Positions 34,855 to 46,178 of a stretch of 64,000 nt of DNA are shown here, one piece after another (positions within the stretch are counted from its first letter, which is position 1; every line of letters starts with the position of its first letter). The notes under the pieces are model-generated. The model was not told the origin of the DNA and did not search any database. It saw only the letters and a list, made by a program, of their open reading frames with translations. The DNA is from Gliomastix tumulicola (lineage: Eukaryota > Ascomycota > Sordariomycetes > Hypocreales > Bionectriaceae). The stretch lies in NCBI GenBank assembly GCA_001599755.1, contig BCHX01000006.1, positions 2,839,336 to 2,903,335 on the forward strand. Reading direction: 5' to 3'. The translations under genes and the position numbers were made by a program.

Positions 34855-35787
34855 ATGCCTTTCTTCAAGGCTTCTGCTTCTTTCAACCCAGAGAAGGATA
34901 TCCCTTCCCTCTCCGGCAAAGTCATACTCGTCACTGGGGCCAATGTCGGCCTCGGGAAACAAGCCGTCCTAGAATTTGCCAAGCACGACCCCGAGCAGAT
35001 CTGGCTCGCGTCCCGCAGCGTCGAGAAAGGCGAGGCCGCCGTGGCCGACATCAAGAAGCAAGTACCAGGTGCTCGCATCCGCGTGCTGCAGATGGACCTC
35101 AGCTCCTTCGAGTCAGTCCGGGCCGCTGCAGAGACATTCACCCGCGAGTCGTCTCGTCTCGACATCCTGATGCTCAACGCTGGCATCATGGCTGTGCCTC
35201 CCGGCCTCACCAAGGATGGATTCGAGGTCCAGTTCGGGACGAACCACATGGGTCACGCCCTGCTCACCAAGCTGCTCCTCCCAACGCTCGATGCCACGGC
35301 CAGGAGCTCACCTGACAACGCCGACGTCCGCATCGTCTCCCTGACATCCTATGGGCACACACAGGTCCCCAAGGGCGGCTTCAGCTTCGACTCACTCAAG
35401 ACCACGGCCGAGGGCCTCGGCGCCTACGGACGGTACTATCAGAGCAAGCTCGCCAACGTGCTCTGGGCCCGGCACTTCGCCAAGGTGTACCCGCAGTTCA
35501 CAGTCGCCTCCGTACATCCGGGCGTCGTCAACACGGAGCTGATGAACCGGGCCACCGCCACTCCGACCATTGTCAAGGCGCTCGTCAAGATTGGTGGGAG
35601 TGCTGTTCTGTCGTCGGTCGAGAAAGGAGCGAGGAACCAGCTTTGGGCTTCGGTCTCGAAGGATGTCAAGAGTGGGGAGTATTACGAGCCTGTTGGGGTC
35701 TTGGGATCGGGTAGTAGCGATGGGAAGGATGATGAGCTGGCTCGAAAGCTGTGGGAGTGGACAGAGAAGGAGCTCGAGGGGCAGTAG
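34855..35787 (+). CDS. Short-chain dehydrogenase/reductase (retinol dehydrogenase-like)
   Basis: A single exon of 310 aa. It is an NADP(H)-linked classical SDR with TGANVGLG near residues 27-34 (cofactor loop), LNAGIM near 107-112, a catalytic YYQSK (Tyr-x3-Lys) near 198-202 and a following HPGVVNTEL loop. An Arg two residues past the second beta strand (ASRS) suggests NADP preference. The fold matches retinol-dehydrogenase/WWOX-like SDRs, which reduce lipophilic carbonyls. The substrate is not predictable. The ATG at 34855 is the first in frame with a normal SDR N-terminus. Confidence 0.9.
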   Translation: MPFFKASASFNPEKDIPSLSGKVILVTGANVGLGKQAVLEFAKHDPEQIWLASRSVEKGEAAVADIKKQVPGARIRVLQMDLSSFESVRAAAETFTRESSRLDILMLNAGIMAVPPGLTKDGFEVQFGTNHMGHALLTKLLLPTLDATARSSPDNADVRIVSLTSYGHTQVPKGGFSFDSLKTTAEGLGAYGRYYQSKLANVLWARHFAKVYPQFTVASVHPGVVNTELMNRATATPTIVKALVKIGGSAVLSSVEKGARNQLWASVSKDVKSGEYYEPVGVLGSGSSDGKDDELARKLWEWTEKELEGQ

Positions 35788-36489
35788 AGACGAGCAAGCC
35801 TCCACGCATGTTGTTGGCCACGAGCAGGAAAGGACATATTCTCCGAATAGTTACACAATATCTCGTATAGATGCAAATGTGCAGTTAGACAACGGATGTC
35901 TCCTGTTGGTGCGCCAGGTGTGTTTCCAACCGCTCTTCCCGTAGTCCCGGTGCAATTAGATGCCGCTTCGTATAGAATAGCAAAATTTCTCCGGAGCTAA
36001 AAGCTCGTCAGGCATTCAACCATCGCCTTGGACATCAGCTAACAGATAGAGACCCTGCTATCAAGGCCCAATTTGGAAGATCTCACGAAGCCCAACAGAA
36101 GCTAGGAGTGCATCAATCGGGAGATAAACAGATATACCCCTCATCATATAACATATAGCTTCCGACGGGTATTTTGACAGCATATCAGGAGGATCCAGCT
36201 CTCCCTACAACTGTCAGTCCATTGGTGCGCATGCTGCACATGGACTGAGTGATCGCCACTTCGTCCCGCGATGGCCTCTTTCTCCATATTTTCCCCGACT
36301 TCATCCCCGAACAAGACTCGGCATATAATTTCCCCTCGGCATGGCATCACCTGGGGTAAGGAGGATTCTCTCGGGTTTACCATCGGGGGGCGCAATCTCA
36401 GAGTGATCCCGAGCATGTCTATATAAACCCCTTCTCGAGCTGCCCACTGTGACGAACATCAGAGATCTTCCACTGGCAACCCAAACATC
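35788..36489. other. Intergenic with GH29 promoter
   Basis: A 702-bp region holding the 3' flank of the SDR and the fucosidase promoter. No other gene seen. Confidence 0.6.
36420..36427 (+). promoter_or_regulatory. TATA box of GH29 gene
   Basis: TATATAAA lies 63 nt upstream of the fucosidase ATG, a good spacing for a strong inducible promoter. Confidence 0.6.
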
Positions 36490-38301
36490 ATGAGATCCTC
36501 ACTTGCAGTCAGCGCAGTCCTCTCGGCCGCCTTCTCCTCCTCGAAAGCTTTGGCACAAGCTGAACGTCCCTACGAGCCAACCTGGGAGTCGACCGACAAA
36601 CACACCCCCTCGCCCGAATGGTTCCAAGATGCAAAGTTCGGTGTCTACTGGCACTGGGGCGTCTTCACCACTCCGCAATACTCCAGCGAGTGGTATGGCC
36701 GCAGCATGTACCAGCAAGGGGGTGTTCGCGAGGAGCATACCCGACGCTACGGTCCTCCGGAGGAATGGGGATACGAGAACTTCATCCTCGGTGCTCCTGA
36801 CCTCGCGGGGAACCATATCGAGTTCCATCCTGTCCTTGCCTCTGAGGGCGGTGACTTTGATCCCGCCGCCTGGATTGAGGTTGTGAAGGCGTCAGGTGCT
36901 CGGTTTGCTGGCCCTGTAGCCGAGCATCACGATGGCTTCTCGATGTGGGACAGTGAGGTTAACGAATGGAACTCAGTCGCCCACGGTCCGAAGCTAGATC
37001 TGCTCAAAATATTCGCCGATTTGGTCCGCGAGAACGACATGAAGCTTGTCGTTGCTATGCACCAGGCTTTCAACACCAACGGCTTCTTCGGCTTTGCGCC
37101 CAACCACGCCGACCCCAGCCTGCAGAAGCTCTACGGCCAACTTCCCAAGGATGTGTCTGATCAGCTGTGGTTTGATAAGCACCGCGAAATGCTCGACCAC
37201 GTGCAGCCTGACATCATCTGGAACGACTTCTCCCTCAACAGCCCGGGATGGTGTCAGGACTCAAGCGACATCTGCGCCATCGACGAAGGTCAGCGCCTGA
37301 AGTATCTCGCCTACTACTTCAACCGCGGTGTCGAGTGGGACAAGGAAGTCGTCACCACGTATAAGCATTTCGACGACGGGTTCCGGGATACCTCAGCGGT
37401 CGGAGATTGGGAACGTGGCGGACCGGCTGATATCACCCGACCCTATTGGCTGACGGACGACGCCATCAGTGCCTCGAGCTGGAGCTACACGGACGGCATC
37501 AAGTATTACAGCTCATCCCAGATGATCCACTCACTTATCGACCGGGTCAGCAAGAACGGCAACATGCTCCTCAATGTCTCTCCTACGGCGGCGGGCATTC
37601 TGCCCTCTGAGCAGGAGCAGGTTCTGCGCGACATCGGGGCCTACCTCAGCCGTTACGGCGAAGCCATTTATGAGACCCGGGCCTGGGATATCTACGGCGA
37701 AGGGCCGAACAAGGCGGGCGGTGGCTCCTTCACGGCCCCCTTGCTGGGGAACAGTTCCGACGTGCGTTTCACCCGCAGCAAGGCGGGCGATACTCTCTAC
37801 GTGACTGTTCTGGGCTGGCCTGCGGATGGCAGCGTCTTTGTGGAGAGTCTCGGCTCCGATGCGCTCGTGGACTTGTCCGGTCTGGGCTCCATCCAGCTCT
37901 TGGGAGATGAGGCTGGCGATTATATCGATGTCACCGAGTGGACGCAAAATGCAGATGCGCTGGAGATTCGTCTCCCGAGTCAGCCCGCTGAGTCGAAGGC
38001 CTACGTTCTGAAGCTCAACTTTGATTCCAGCATCCCTGTTCCTCAGCGCAAGGTCGGTGCCTCCGTGTTCTCCAAGGCGAGGGCTGGTGGCAAAGGAGTC
38101 TCGCTTGGTACGGGTGACTTCGCGCCTGCCTTCCTGACCCAGGCCGGTCTCTCCCCAGATGACATTCGCTTTATTCGTGTGTCGCCCGGCACGGTCGTTG
38201 CTGTGTACGAGGACGCCGATCATTCAGGTCCCAGCAAAGAGTACAATGCCGGGGATCACGATATCGGAACTGTTGGTTCAATTTCGGTGCGCGAGAGTTG
38301 A
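36490..38301 (+). CDS. Secreted GH29 alpha-L-fucosidase
   Basis: A single exon of 603 aa that hydrolyses alpha-L-fucosides on plant or glycoprotein glycans outside the cell. A signal peptide covers about residues 1-24. GH29 hallmarks are WFQDAKFGVYWHWG near 44-57, EHHDGFSMWDS near 145-155 and the predicted Asp nucleophile near 246 in DIIWNDF. NMLLNVSPTAAG closes the barrel. A beta-sandwich domain follows. The last roughly 85 residues form a small extra domain (DDIRFIRVSPGTVVAVYEDA), resembling a beta/gamma-crystallin-like fold seen at the end of some fungal enzymes; that assignment is tentative. Confidence 0.93.
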   Translation: MRSSLAVSAVLSAAFSSSKALAQAERPYEPTWESTDKHTPSPEWFQDAKFGVYWHWGVFTTPQYSSEWYGRSMYQQGGVREEHTRRYGPPEEWGYENFILGAPDLAGNHIEFHPVLASEGGDFDPAAWIEVVKASGARFAGPVAEHHDGFSMWDSEVNEWNSVAHGPKLDLLKIFADLVRENDMKLVVAMHQAFNTNGFFGFAPNHADPSLQKLYGQLPKDVSDQLWFDKHREMLDHVQPDIIWNDFSLNSPGWCQDSSDICAIDEGQRLKYLAYYFNRGVEWDKEVVTTYKHFDDGFRDTSAVGDWERGGPADITRPYWLTDDAISASSWSYTDGIKYYSSSQMIHSLIDRVSKNGNMLLNVSPTAAGILPSEQEQVLRDIGAYLSRYGEAIYETRAWDIYGEGPNKAGGGSFTAPLLGNSSDVRFTRSKAGDTLYVTVLGWPADGSVFVESLGSDALVDLSGLGSIQLLGDEAGDYIDVTEWTQNADALEIRLPSQPAESKAYVLKLNFDSSIPVPQRKVGASVFSKARAGGKGVSLGTGDFAPAFLTQAGLSPDDIRFIRVSPGTVVAVYEDADHSGPSKEYNAGDHDIGTVGSISVRES

Positions 38302-39265
38302 GAAAATGGACAGAACGGGGAACAGCCCGAGAAGGACGCAACCCAAACCGGACTACGGCTCCGACAATAAACTCGGTTAGGCTACTTAGGGAGAGGTGTT
38401 GTCGATAAATAAGATTATATCAATCAGGCATTGCTCTCGCTGCTTCTGCGGCCTTTATAGATGACTGAATCAATGCAGTGTGGAAACTTACGCTCCTATA
38501 GGCGGAAGGGTATCTCGCTTCGTGTGTATCGCGATCAACGTCGGTGTCTACTTGGTAGGCGCCAAGTAGCAGATTGTTTTGGGTCCTGGGAGAGAGACGG
38601 AGTAAATGCGTGCAGACTGGCCTGGAGAGCAGTCAGAACTTCAGAGAGTGCCTCAACCCAGACCAGCCAAGGCGAAATGGAGGCCCACGGTGATTTGGAA
38701 GGATTGCGCACCTGGACTGACCGCATCAATGTGCCAGGGCATGTCCGCCTGCAGGATCGTGAGCATGTTCAGATTGCGACGTTTTCTAGCAAGAAACGTG
38801 AGCCATTTTATACCTGTAGGTTAAAATAAAACTTCCAGGAAGTCCCTGCATCTCCCAGCATCCATAAAACCTGCGACTGTCATCCTTGATTCTTTGTCGT
38901 GTGATATCGTGAAGTGGGGGCATAAGTGAAGGTGTGAGCTGCAAGTGTACGAGTCAACCACTTGCGTCTGCTCATTTTCCACGATATTGGGCTCAAATCA
39001 AGGACAAGGAAACAAGAAACCCCTCACGACTTACCAATCTCGGCTATTATTAATGAAATCTATTACTAATTCATGCTGAACGCGGCATCTTTCGTCGACC
39101 GGCCTGCTCACGTAAACCAAAGTCCCTAAAGCCCTTGTCTTAGCGTGCTCGCACTTCGCAGGCAGAGGAGGGCAGGGGACGTATTTAAGGGCACTCATCG
39201 CGCTGTGGTATTGTGCCAGTCCTTGAATAAAACTGTTCAAGCTCATCAGGTCGGACTCGAATATC
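38302..39265. other. Intergenic, no gene seen
   Basis: About 960 bp. Open frames at 38461-38829 lack support. The right end is the epoxide hydrolase promoter, with a TATTTAAG element near 39181. Confidence 0.55.
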
Positions 39266-40678
39266 ATGTCTTCATTCCTTCTTGGCTGTCTCGCCCTAGG
39301 CGTCGTGCCTCTGGCTCGCGCTACTGCTCCCCATCCCTTTGAGTTCCCATATGGCGCCTACGAGCCAGTACCATTCCACGTCAGCGTCGACCCAGACTTT
39401 GTCGAGCAGACTCGCTTAAAGGCAAAGACGTTTCGACCAACAGTTGACCTCCTAGATGGCGACATCAGCAACCCGGGATGGCTCGAGGGCGTCCCCAGCG
39501 CCAACCTCTCCGCCCTCCGAGACTTCTGGGTCGATGAATTCGACTGGGCCGGGACCGAGGAAGAAATCAACGGCAACTTCTCGCACTACGCTGTGACAAT
39601 TCCCGAGATCCCCAGCTGGCCCGATGAAGTACCTCTCCATTTCATCCACGAGACATCCGAGGTGGAGGGGGCCATCCCTGTCCTTCTTCTCCACGGCTGG
39701 CCATCCACGTCTCTCGAGTGGTCCAAGGTCATCCACGAGCTCACCGCCCCGTCCGACCCGGACGCCCCAGCCTTCCACGTCGTGGCGCCTGACATTCCCG
39801 GCTTCGGCTTCAGCCCTGCACCTCGTTACTCGGGCTACGGTCCGCAGGAGATGGCGCATACCTTCCACCTGCTCATGCAGCAGCTCGGGTATGAGGAGTA
39901 CGGCATCGCGAGCACCGATCTGGGCTGGTTCGCGGCCCTCTTCCAGGTCGCTCTGTACCCGGAGGCCATCACGGGCCACTTCACCGACTTCTGGTTCCTC
40001 CCGCCCACGGCAGAGGACTACGAGCGCTACGCCAACAACCAGACGACGGCCGTGGAGACGGGATACATCACGTCGTTCGACCTGTGGATTCAGAACCACA
40101 ACAGCTACAATCTGGTCCATCAGGGCACGCCCCTGTCCTTCGCTCAGTCTCTGAACGACAGCCCCGTGGGGTTCGCCAGCTGGGTGTGGCACCTGATGAA
40201 TGCCGTGAGCAACGGCTTCGAGTACAGCCTCGACGAGATTATCCGTGATGCGTTCGTACTCTACGTGCCTGGCGTCTTTGGCAACATCAGATCTTACAAG
40301 GAGATCTTTCTGGTAAGCCGGTCCCCCCCCCCCCCCCCTTTCCCAGAGTTTGGGGTTGCCTACTTGATACTAATGTGGTTTGACAGGAGGAGGTGCCCAT
40401 TCCGTCGTCCTCGGTGCGCAGTGCCATCACGCAATGGGAGCTGGGCAACGGTCCTACTCCAGCACTGAAAGGCTTCGTTGCAGTAAGTCTCATTTCTACT
40501 TTGTGTGATAGTCACAGCAATGCTGACAAATGCCAAATAGCCGCGTGAGTGGACTGCCCGATATGCCGACGTCGTCTACTACACCATCCATGACGATGGT
40601 GGCCACTTCCCAGCCGTCAGTCTGCCGCACCTCTGGATCAAGGACTTCCAGGCTTTCTTCGGTGGCGAGACAAACTAG
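39266..40678 (+). CDS. Secreted epoxide hydrolase (EHN plus alpha/beta hydrolase)
   Basis: Exons 39266-40312, 40387-40482 and 40541-40678 give 426 aa. A signal peptide (residues 1-20) precedes an epoxide-hydrolase N-terminal lid domain (PFHVSVDPDFVEQTRLKAKT...WAGTEEEINGNFSHY). The alpha/beta-hydrolase core has LLLHGWPSTS (oxyanion hole, 141-150), a nucleophile Asp near 218 in ASTDLGW and a catalytic His in DDGGHFPAV. Such enzymes open epoxides to diols; the EHN subgroup is related to microsomal epoxide hydrolases and the juvenile-hormone type. The secretion signal suggests action on exogenous or detoxified epoxides. Intron 1 carries a run of 16 C just after its donor. Confidence 0.92.
40323..40338. 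repeat. C16 tract in intron 1 of epoxide hydrolase
   Basis: Sixteen consecutive C start 10 nt downstream of the GTAAGC donor at 40313. Confidence 0.9.
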
Positions 40679-40887
40679 AATCAATTTGGCTTCTCGAAAG
40701 AAAAGGGGACTCGATATCACATGATAGCCTGGCGGAAATCTACGCGTCGCGTACGAAACGACGCAGTGAAAACGAGATAGAGGTTGAAATCATATTGTCA
40801 GAGGTCGGGAAGTAGCATTTAGCTTGCTATAAAAAATGCCACCATTGAGGTGTTGCTTCTTCATTGGCATAACCAGAAAATGAAGCA

Positions 40888-42727
40888 TTACACCCTGTTG
40901 TCATTCTCCTCATGAGTGGCCCTCACATGATCAACCTTCTCTGCCGGCAAGGCATCAGTCAGACCCATCGACGCCGCAATCTCCAACAACCTCGCCTTCT
41001 CCTCGTGCGCCGCCGTATCACCAAACACGACATCCATCTCCTCCAGGCTCTTCCCCTTGGTCTCAGGCACGAAGAAGTACGTGAAGAAGAAGGCGATAAA
41101 GGCAAAGGCCGCGAAGAAGATGTAGGTGCCCCAGCCGAGTTTCTCGAGCATGTCCGGCGTGACAAGGCCGATGATGAAGTTGCACATCCAGGTCGCGCTC
41201 GTGGTGATGGCCATGGCCTTGGAACGGTTGCCGAGGTTGAAGATCTCCGAGGGCAGCACCCAGCCGATGGGCGCGAACGAGAAGGAGAAGAAGACGTCGT
41301 AGATGTAGATGAAGGCGATTCCCACCCAGCCTGCGACCTTGGCGTCGGGGAGAGAAGAGCCGTAGCCGCCGATGATGCCGCCGACGATGACGAGGGAGGC
41401 AAAGGTTCCTGCAGCACCGCACATGAGGAGGGGGCGGCGGCCAAGCTTATCGATGAGGAAAAGGGCGGGAAGAGTCGCGAGACAGTTGACGATGCCGTAG
41501 ACGCCAGTGGCCAGGAGACCGGATGTCGAGCCGGAGAGGCCAAGCTGGGCAAACATGGTAGGCGCGTAGTAGATGATGGCGTTGCAGCCGATGAACTGCT
41601 GGGAGAACATGGTGACGCAGCCGATAGCAAGACGCATGAAGGCAGGCTTGGTCGAAACGAGCGCCTTGTGCTGAGCAAGAAAGAGGGAAATCCCCGTCTT
41701 GCCAGGGAATCTCTCGCGCGTCATGGCCTCGTCGAAGAGGACCTCGGTCTTGATAGCCAGGTACTCGATTCGCAGAGACTCGGTGTCGGGGTGCACGCGG
41801 CGGACCTGAGCAAGGGCGGCCAGGGCCTTGTCCTCCTGGTGTCGCATGAGGAAGTATCGAGGCGACTCCGGGAAGAAGAACATACCGATTCCGAGGACAA
41901 GGGCGGGGATGATCTGGATCGCAAAGGGGATCCTCCACGCAGCCTCAGACTGGCCGGTGCAGCCGTCAGGACCGACGTCGTATCGGGGATCGAACTTTCG
42001 GTTGTCCTCGGTGCCGCCAGAGTAAGGGATATCCGGCGCGCAGCGGTGGCCTCCGATGTATTGTGTTCCGTATTCGAGCCAGTAGCTGATAAGGATGCCG
42101 AGTGTGATGCTGAGCTGCTGGAGGACGACGAGGGTGCCTCGGATGCTAGGGGACGAGACTTCGGACATGTACATTGGCACGATCATGGTGAGCATACCAA
42201 CGGCGAGACCAGCAATGGCGCGGCCTTACTCAAAGTCAGAATCAACGTCTATGCAACGATGTAGAGAGAATGCTTACCGGCAAAGAGCAACGCTACCGAG
42301 TTTGCCGCAGTCTGGAAGACGGAACCGATGGTGAAGATGACGACGGCCACAATCATAGATCCCTTTCGACCGATGGAGTCGGCAATTGGGCCGTTGATGA
42401 GGGATCCGGCCCAGGCGAAGATGAGGAGGGCTGAGACGAACCATCCCTTAAAGCTGCTGTCGACATAGATGCGGGGGAAGTCGGCAGCGAACGACTCCAT
42501 CGTCAAGACGCCCGAGACGACGCCCTGATCATAACCAAAGAGGAAGCCACCAAGGGAGGCAAACTGGAGACGGACATCATGTTAGTTGATGGACAGAATA
42601 GACGCGGCAGGGTGTATCTCACAGATGAGAGGCCAAAGAGGTAGGGGTTCTCCCGGAGGATACGCCACACACCCTTCTTCTCCGCGCCGCCAGCGGCAGG
42701 CGTCCCAGACACAACAGCATCAGCCAT
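40888..42727 (-). CDS. MFS hexose transporter
   Basis: Exons 42727-42623, 42563-42278 and 42224-40888 give 575 aa. This is a sugar-porter family permease of the plasma membrane. Motifs in order are FGYDQGVVSG in TM1, DSIGRKGSM after TM2, GRAIAGLAVGML spanning the second intron, PESPRYF at about residue 255, DKLGRRPLL after TM8 and VPETKGKSLEEMD after TM12. Twelve TM helices can be counted. GRxIAGLxVG and the PETKG motifs are typical of hexose or quinate-type transporters. The gene lies just downstream of a Zn2Cys6 regulator on the same strand, a frequent local regulator-transporter pairing in fungi. Confidence 0.93.
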
Positions 42728-43559
42728 TGTCGTTTCAAAGTAAAGTGATGATGTCGGTGGTCCTGGTGATGTCGGTCTCTCCTCTCCTCTAGCCAGAAAA
42801 CGAGACGGTTCGAGGGAGTCACCACTATTTATGCACTCCTCCTCCTGGAGTCCCCGTGGGGGCAGCGACGTTAACTGGTCTCCCCCGACCGGCTCCATCG
42901 CCGACAAGACGTGACTCTCAAGCGTGATCAGTGGTTATGCGTCCTCACCCGGACGACTGTCGTCCGGCGGACCGAATAGCAGTCCCCGCAGCATCAGGGA
43001 CTAGCCCATGAGGAGTGGCGACCTGGAGGAGGGAAAATTGGAGAGAACCCCACGGCTAGGGCCAATGGCAGGGTTTTCAGCCGTAGCCACCAGTCATGTC
43101 CCCGACTCGTGTGCGGCGAAGATGCTGAAGATCCAAGAGATGGACGACCGTGCTCCGGTGGTGGATCGTTTTGTATGGTAAGTGAATAACTCGACGAGAA
43201 ATACCGGTGGTTTATGATTCGAGACTCCCAGCTTACCCCATCGCCAGACTTTACACAACTGTGCAATAGCCGACAGGCCAATATGAGAGTCATTCGGAAC
43301 CGAAAGTCGACCTCGGTCTGGAGGCCATGAGAACTGCCGATTGAGGGCACAAGAACTCCCACATCAACGCTATTCCCGATGCTGCCAAGGACAGACTCGT
43401 ACGACGTCATCTCAACGCTAGCATAGAAACGTCGTTGGCGGCCGCCATCGCTCGGGCGGGGGAATATGATCTACCAAATGGAGACCCGAATCAATCCTAA
43501 GGTCGTCGAGTTGTAATCCTCGATTGAGACGGTCTTGTAAAGTGGCTTTGAAGGGTTTG
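42728..43559. other. Spacer between transporter and regulator
   Basis: An 832-bp region holding the transporter promoter and the regulator 3' flank. It contains the inverted GGACGACTGTCGTCC near 42950, a short perfect palindrome that could be a binding site. No gene. Confidence 0.5.
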
Positions 43560-45900
43560 TTACTCTGGGCCTGGCGGGAGCCATCCAGACAGTCCAAACA
43601 TATCGCTCGAATCATTGGGCCAGGTGCTAAAATCCAGCGCAGCGGGATCCAACGAGACGTCAGTCCAATCGATGGTGCTTGCGAACGCATCTGGCACGAT
43701 CAAGTCCAGGATATCGGCGCATCGACTGGCAAGCGGGTTATTGGCATATAGGTTTCGAAAGACGTGTCGTGCCGTGTCCAGCTCCTCATGCCACCGGGGC
43801 AGATCAGGGGACTCGGCATCCCCAACCACAGCCAAGGCGATGACCAGTGACGCGTGGAACAAGAAGAAGCTAACGACGGGGTATCAGCGTAACTCGCCAC
43901 GGTAGAGCAAGGAAGCAGCGTGAGTCTCACATGGAATACCAAGCAACGAGCTTTGAGATGACGCCAGTTCGTGAATAGCTATCGATAGAGACAATCGTGG
44001 CACTCGCTGCGTTTGTCGCTGTACTGCGGCTCCTCATATCCATGTCCGAGAATGGGGTGACGGTAGCATGGTTGTGACGCGCCACTGCTTGTGTCAAGAG
44101 AAGCTGTCGAAAGAGGATGATCTTGAGGTTCCAAAACCGCCACCAAAGACGGTGCCTGGCAAATTGAAAGGCCGAATCCTGGTTAGGTGTCTGCTGGTCG
44201 AGATTGAAATACGCTGGAAGCGATCCTGACCAGGTGTCGAGCGACTGATCCATCAACAGTGCATCTTCTACCGACACGCCGGTGGAAGATAGTAGGCGGT
44301 TGGAGATGTAGTTCGTGTGGACATGCAGGTCGCTCTGCCACTTCAAGCCAGAGTAGAGCGTGGGCTCTGTGGACTCTGCAGGCATCAACAGGCTCCTAGC
44401 GGTCAGACTCTGTATGGTGTCCAGTGTGAGTACATGAGTGACCACCAAGATATACTAGTCAAGTCTCACCTCGTCTGGGATATTCAGCACGGACTGCACA
44501 TCCATGGCGTCCTTCTCGGGCAGCAGGATGGGCCTGCCAAAGGTCGTAGACGCGCCGCTGTCGAATATGTAAACACCCCACCAGACTCTTCGACGCATCT
44601 CCCTCTGGAGTAAGTTGATGTCCCACTGTGGTAGCTCCCTATGCAGACCGAGGCTGAGCGCCATACGGGTCGCAAGGCCCAGCAAGTTTGATCCTGTGTT
44701 TGGCTTGTTGCGCTTCTGGCTCAAGTTGCTCAAAAGAACAAATGCTTGAACGAATGTGAGGTTGGCGCTTTCGAAGACAGATTCATCCTCGCCGAAGGAG
44801 AGGGCTCTATGATACAGATAGTCGTCGACCTCAGACATGGAATCATGCAGACACCAAGCCCCAAGGGCCAGGATGGTATGCAGAAGCATCCGCCATGACC
44901 GATGCTGCGGTTGCGGGATGACCTCGTGGGATTGAGCTCGAAACGTGGCCTCGTGGATGAAAGGGTAAGTCCGGTGATAGACAGAGAAATAGCTGTCTAT
45001 CAGCCGCTGCTGCACCTGTGCAGATTCCACATCGTGGGCGAGGCGTGCAGATGCTTGCAGCTCGTCGTAGGCCCCGACAAGGCCACCAGTTGGCACCTGT
45101 TGATCTGAAAGCACGTGGGAGTGGCCAAGCCAGAAAAGAAGAGATCGTAGAAAGAAGACACCAGCAGTAGAGCCTAATGGGCAGCGTCAGTTGTCAGATA
45201 TCAAGGAGGAGACTCCACATACTACCATACCTAAGTAGCCCGTGCCAGTGGGTTCGACTGACAGGGCTGCCATACCATCCGCCAGATCGTTGACGTCCTC
45301 TTGCCAGTCAAAGCCATCCGCTTGGGCTGGTACAACTTCCGATATGGACTCGGACGCCTGTCGAGGCAGCTGCGGCCTGTCCGGCGAGGCTGCTGGTGCC
45401 TGTGACGATGACAATGCCCGCGTCCCGTACGCGGCCGATGCCAAAGCTTCGTCGATATTCACATCAGGCATCAGCCGCGCAAACAGGCTTTCGACGCGAC
45501 TGAGCCGCTGCTCAACCTGGGTCAAATATCTGATACAAGGTCAACCAACTACTGCGGCTGACGAGACGGTGGCGAAGGGGCTCTCGCATTACTTACACTC
45601 GCGTGAGCGGCGACCGGGAGACTTTGCCGCTATAGTGGCAACTCTTGTCATTGTTAAGACAGTACTTGCAGCTCGGCTTTTGTTTGGAGCACTGTCCACA
45701 GCCACAAGAGATGAGTGTCAGTCTGCTTTCACCCACCGAGTGGGTTTCAAGGGAGGGGCATCACAGACCTTGAGTTTCCTGACACGACACTCATCGCACT
45801 TAGTCAGGGCATGTTAGCAATGAGTGTGGAAGCTCTTTGTCATGTGTGTAGACATCCTTACGGCGAAATTTGAATCGGGTGCTGGCCGAGACATACTCAT
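43560..45900 (-). CDS. Zn2Cys6 transcription factor with fungal_trans domain
   Basis: Exons 45900-45862, 45798-45769, 45691-45597, 45529-45231, 45173-44470, 44409-43931 and 43869-43560 give 651 aa. Splicing of the first three exons rebuilds a perfect zinc cluster (CX2CX6CX6CX2CX6C, residues 14-41) that starts CDECRVRKLKC. A linker helix (YLTQVEQRLSRVESLF) probably makes a dimerising coiled coil. The middle domain has SYFSVYHRTYPFIHEATF and MALSLGLHRE...RRRVWW, the fungal-specific transcription-factor domain. Splitting of the zinc cluster by two introns makes it easy to miss. It probably regulates local carbon-use genes such as the adjacent transporter, but that is inference from position. Confidence 0.9.
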
Positions 45901-46178
45901 TGTGGCAGGGCATTGAGAAATGATGATCCAAAGCTTGCTGCCTTCAGAATGCAGTGGGAGTTGATCCAATTTTATGGCGACAGCCAGTTTCGACGTGAAA
46001 GGCTTAGTGCAGCCGAGATTTCCCCGGTTGAGGACGCATGCTCCTACCTACCCTGGACTACTTGACATCTCTCCCAAGGGATGGAAATATTCAATGCGAC
46101 GCAATGGAGGACAAATAGATAGTCTAAGAAGATAGGTATTAGTAGTGATGAAGTATTCTTTTTTTAACCCTTCCGGCG

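Noticed and set aside
40912..42264. 450-codon plus-strand open frame
   Set aside because: It is antisense to the MFS hexose transporter, whose motifs are certain; composition is Glu/Arg/Gly/Asp-rich with no domain.
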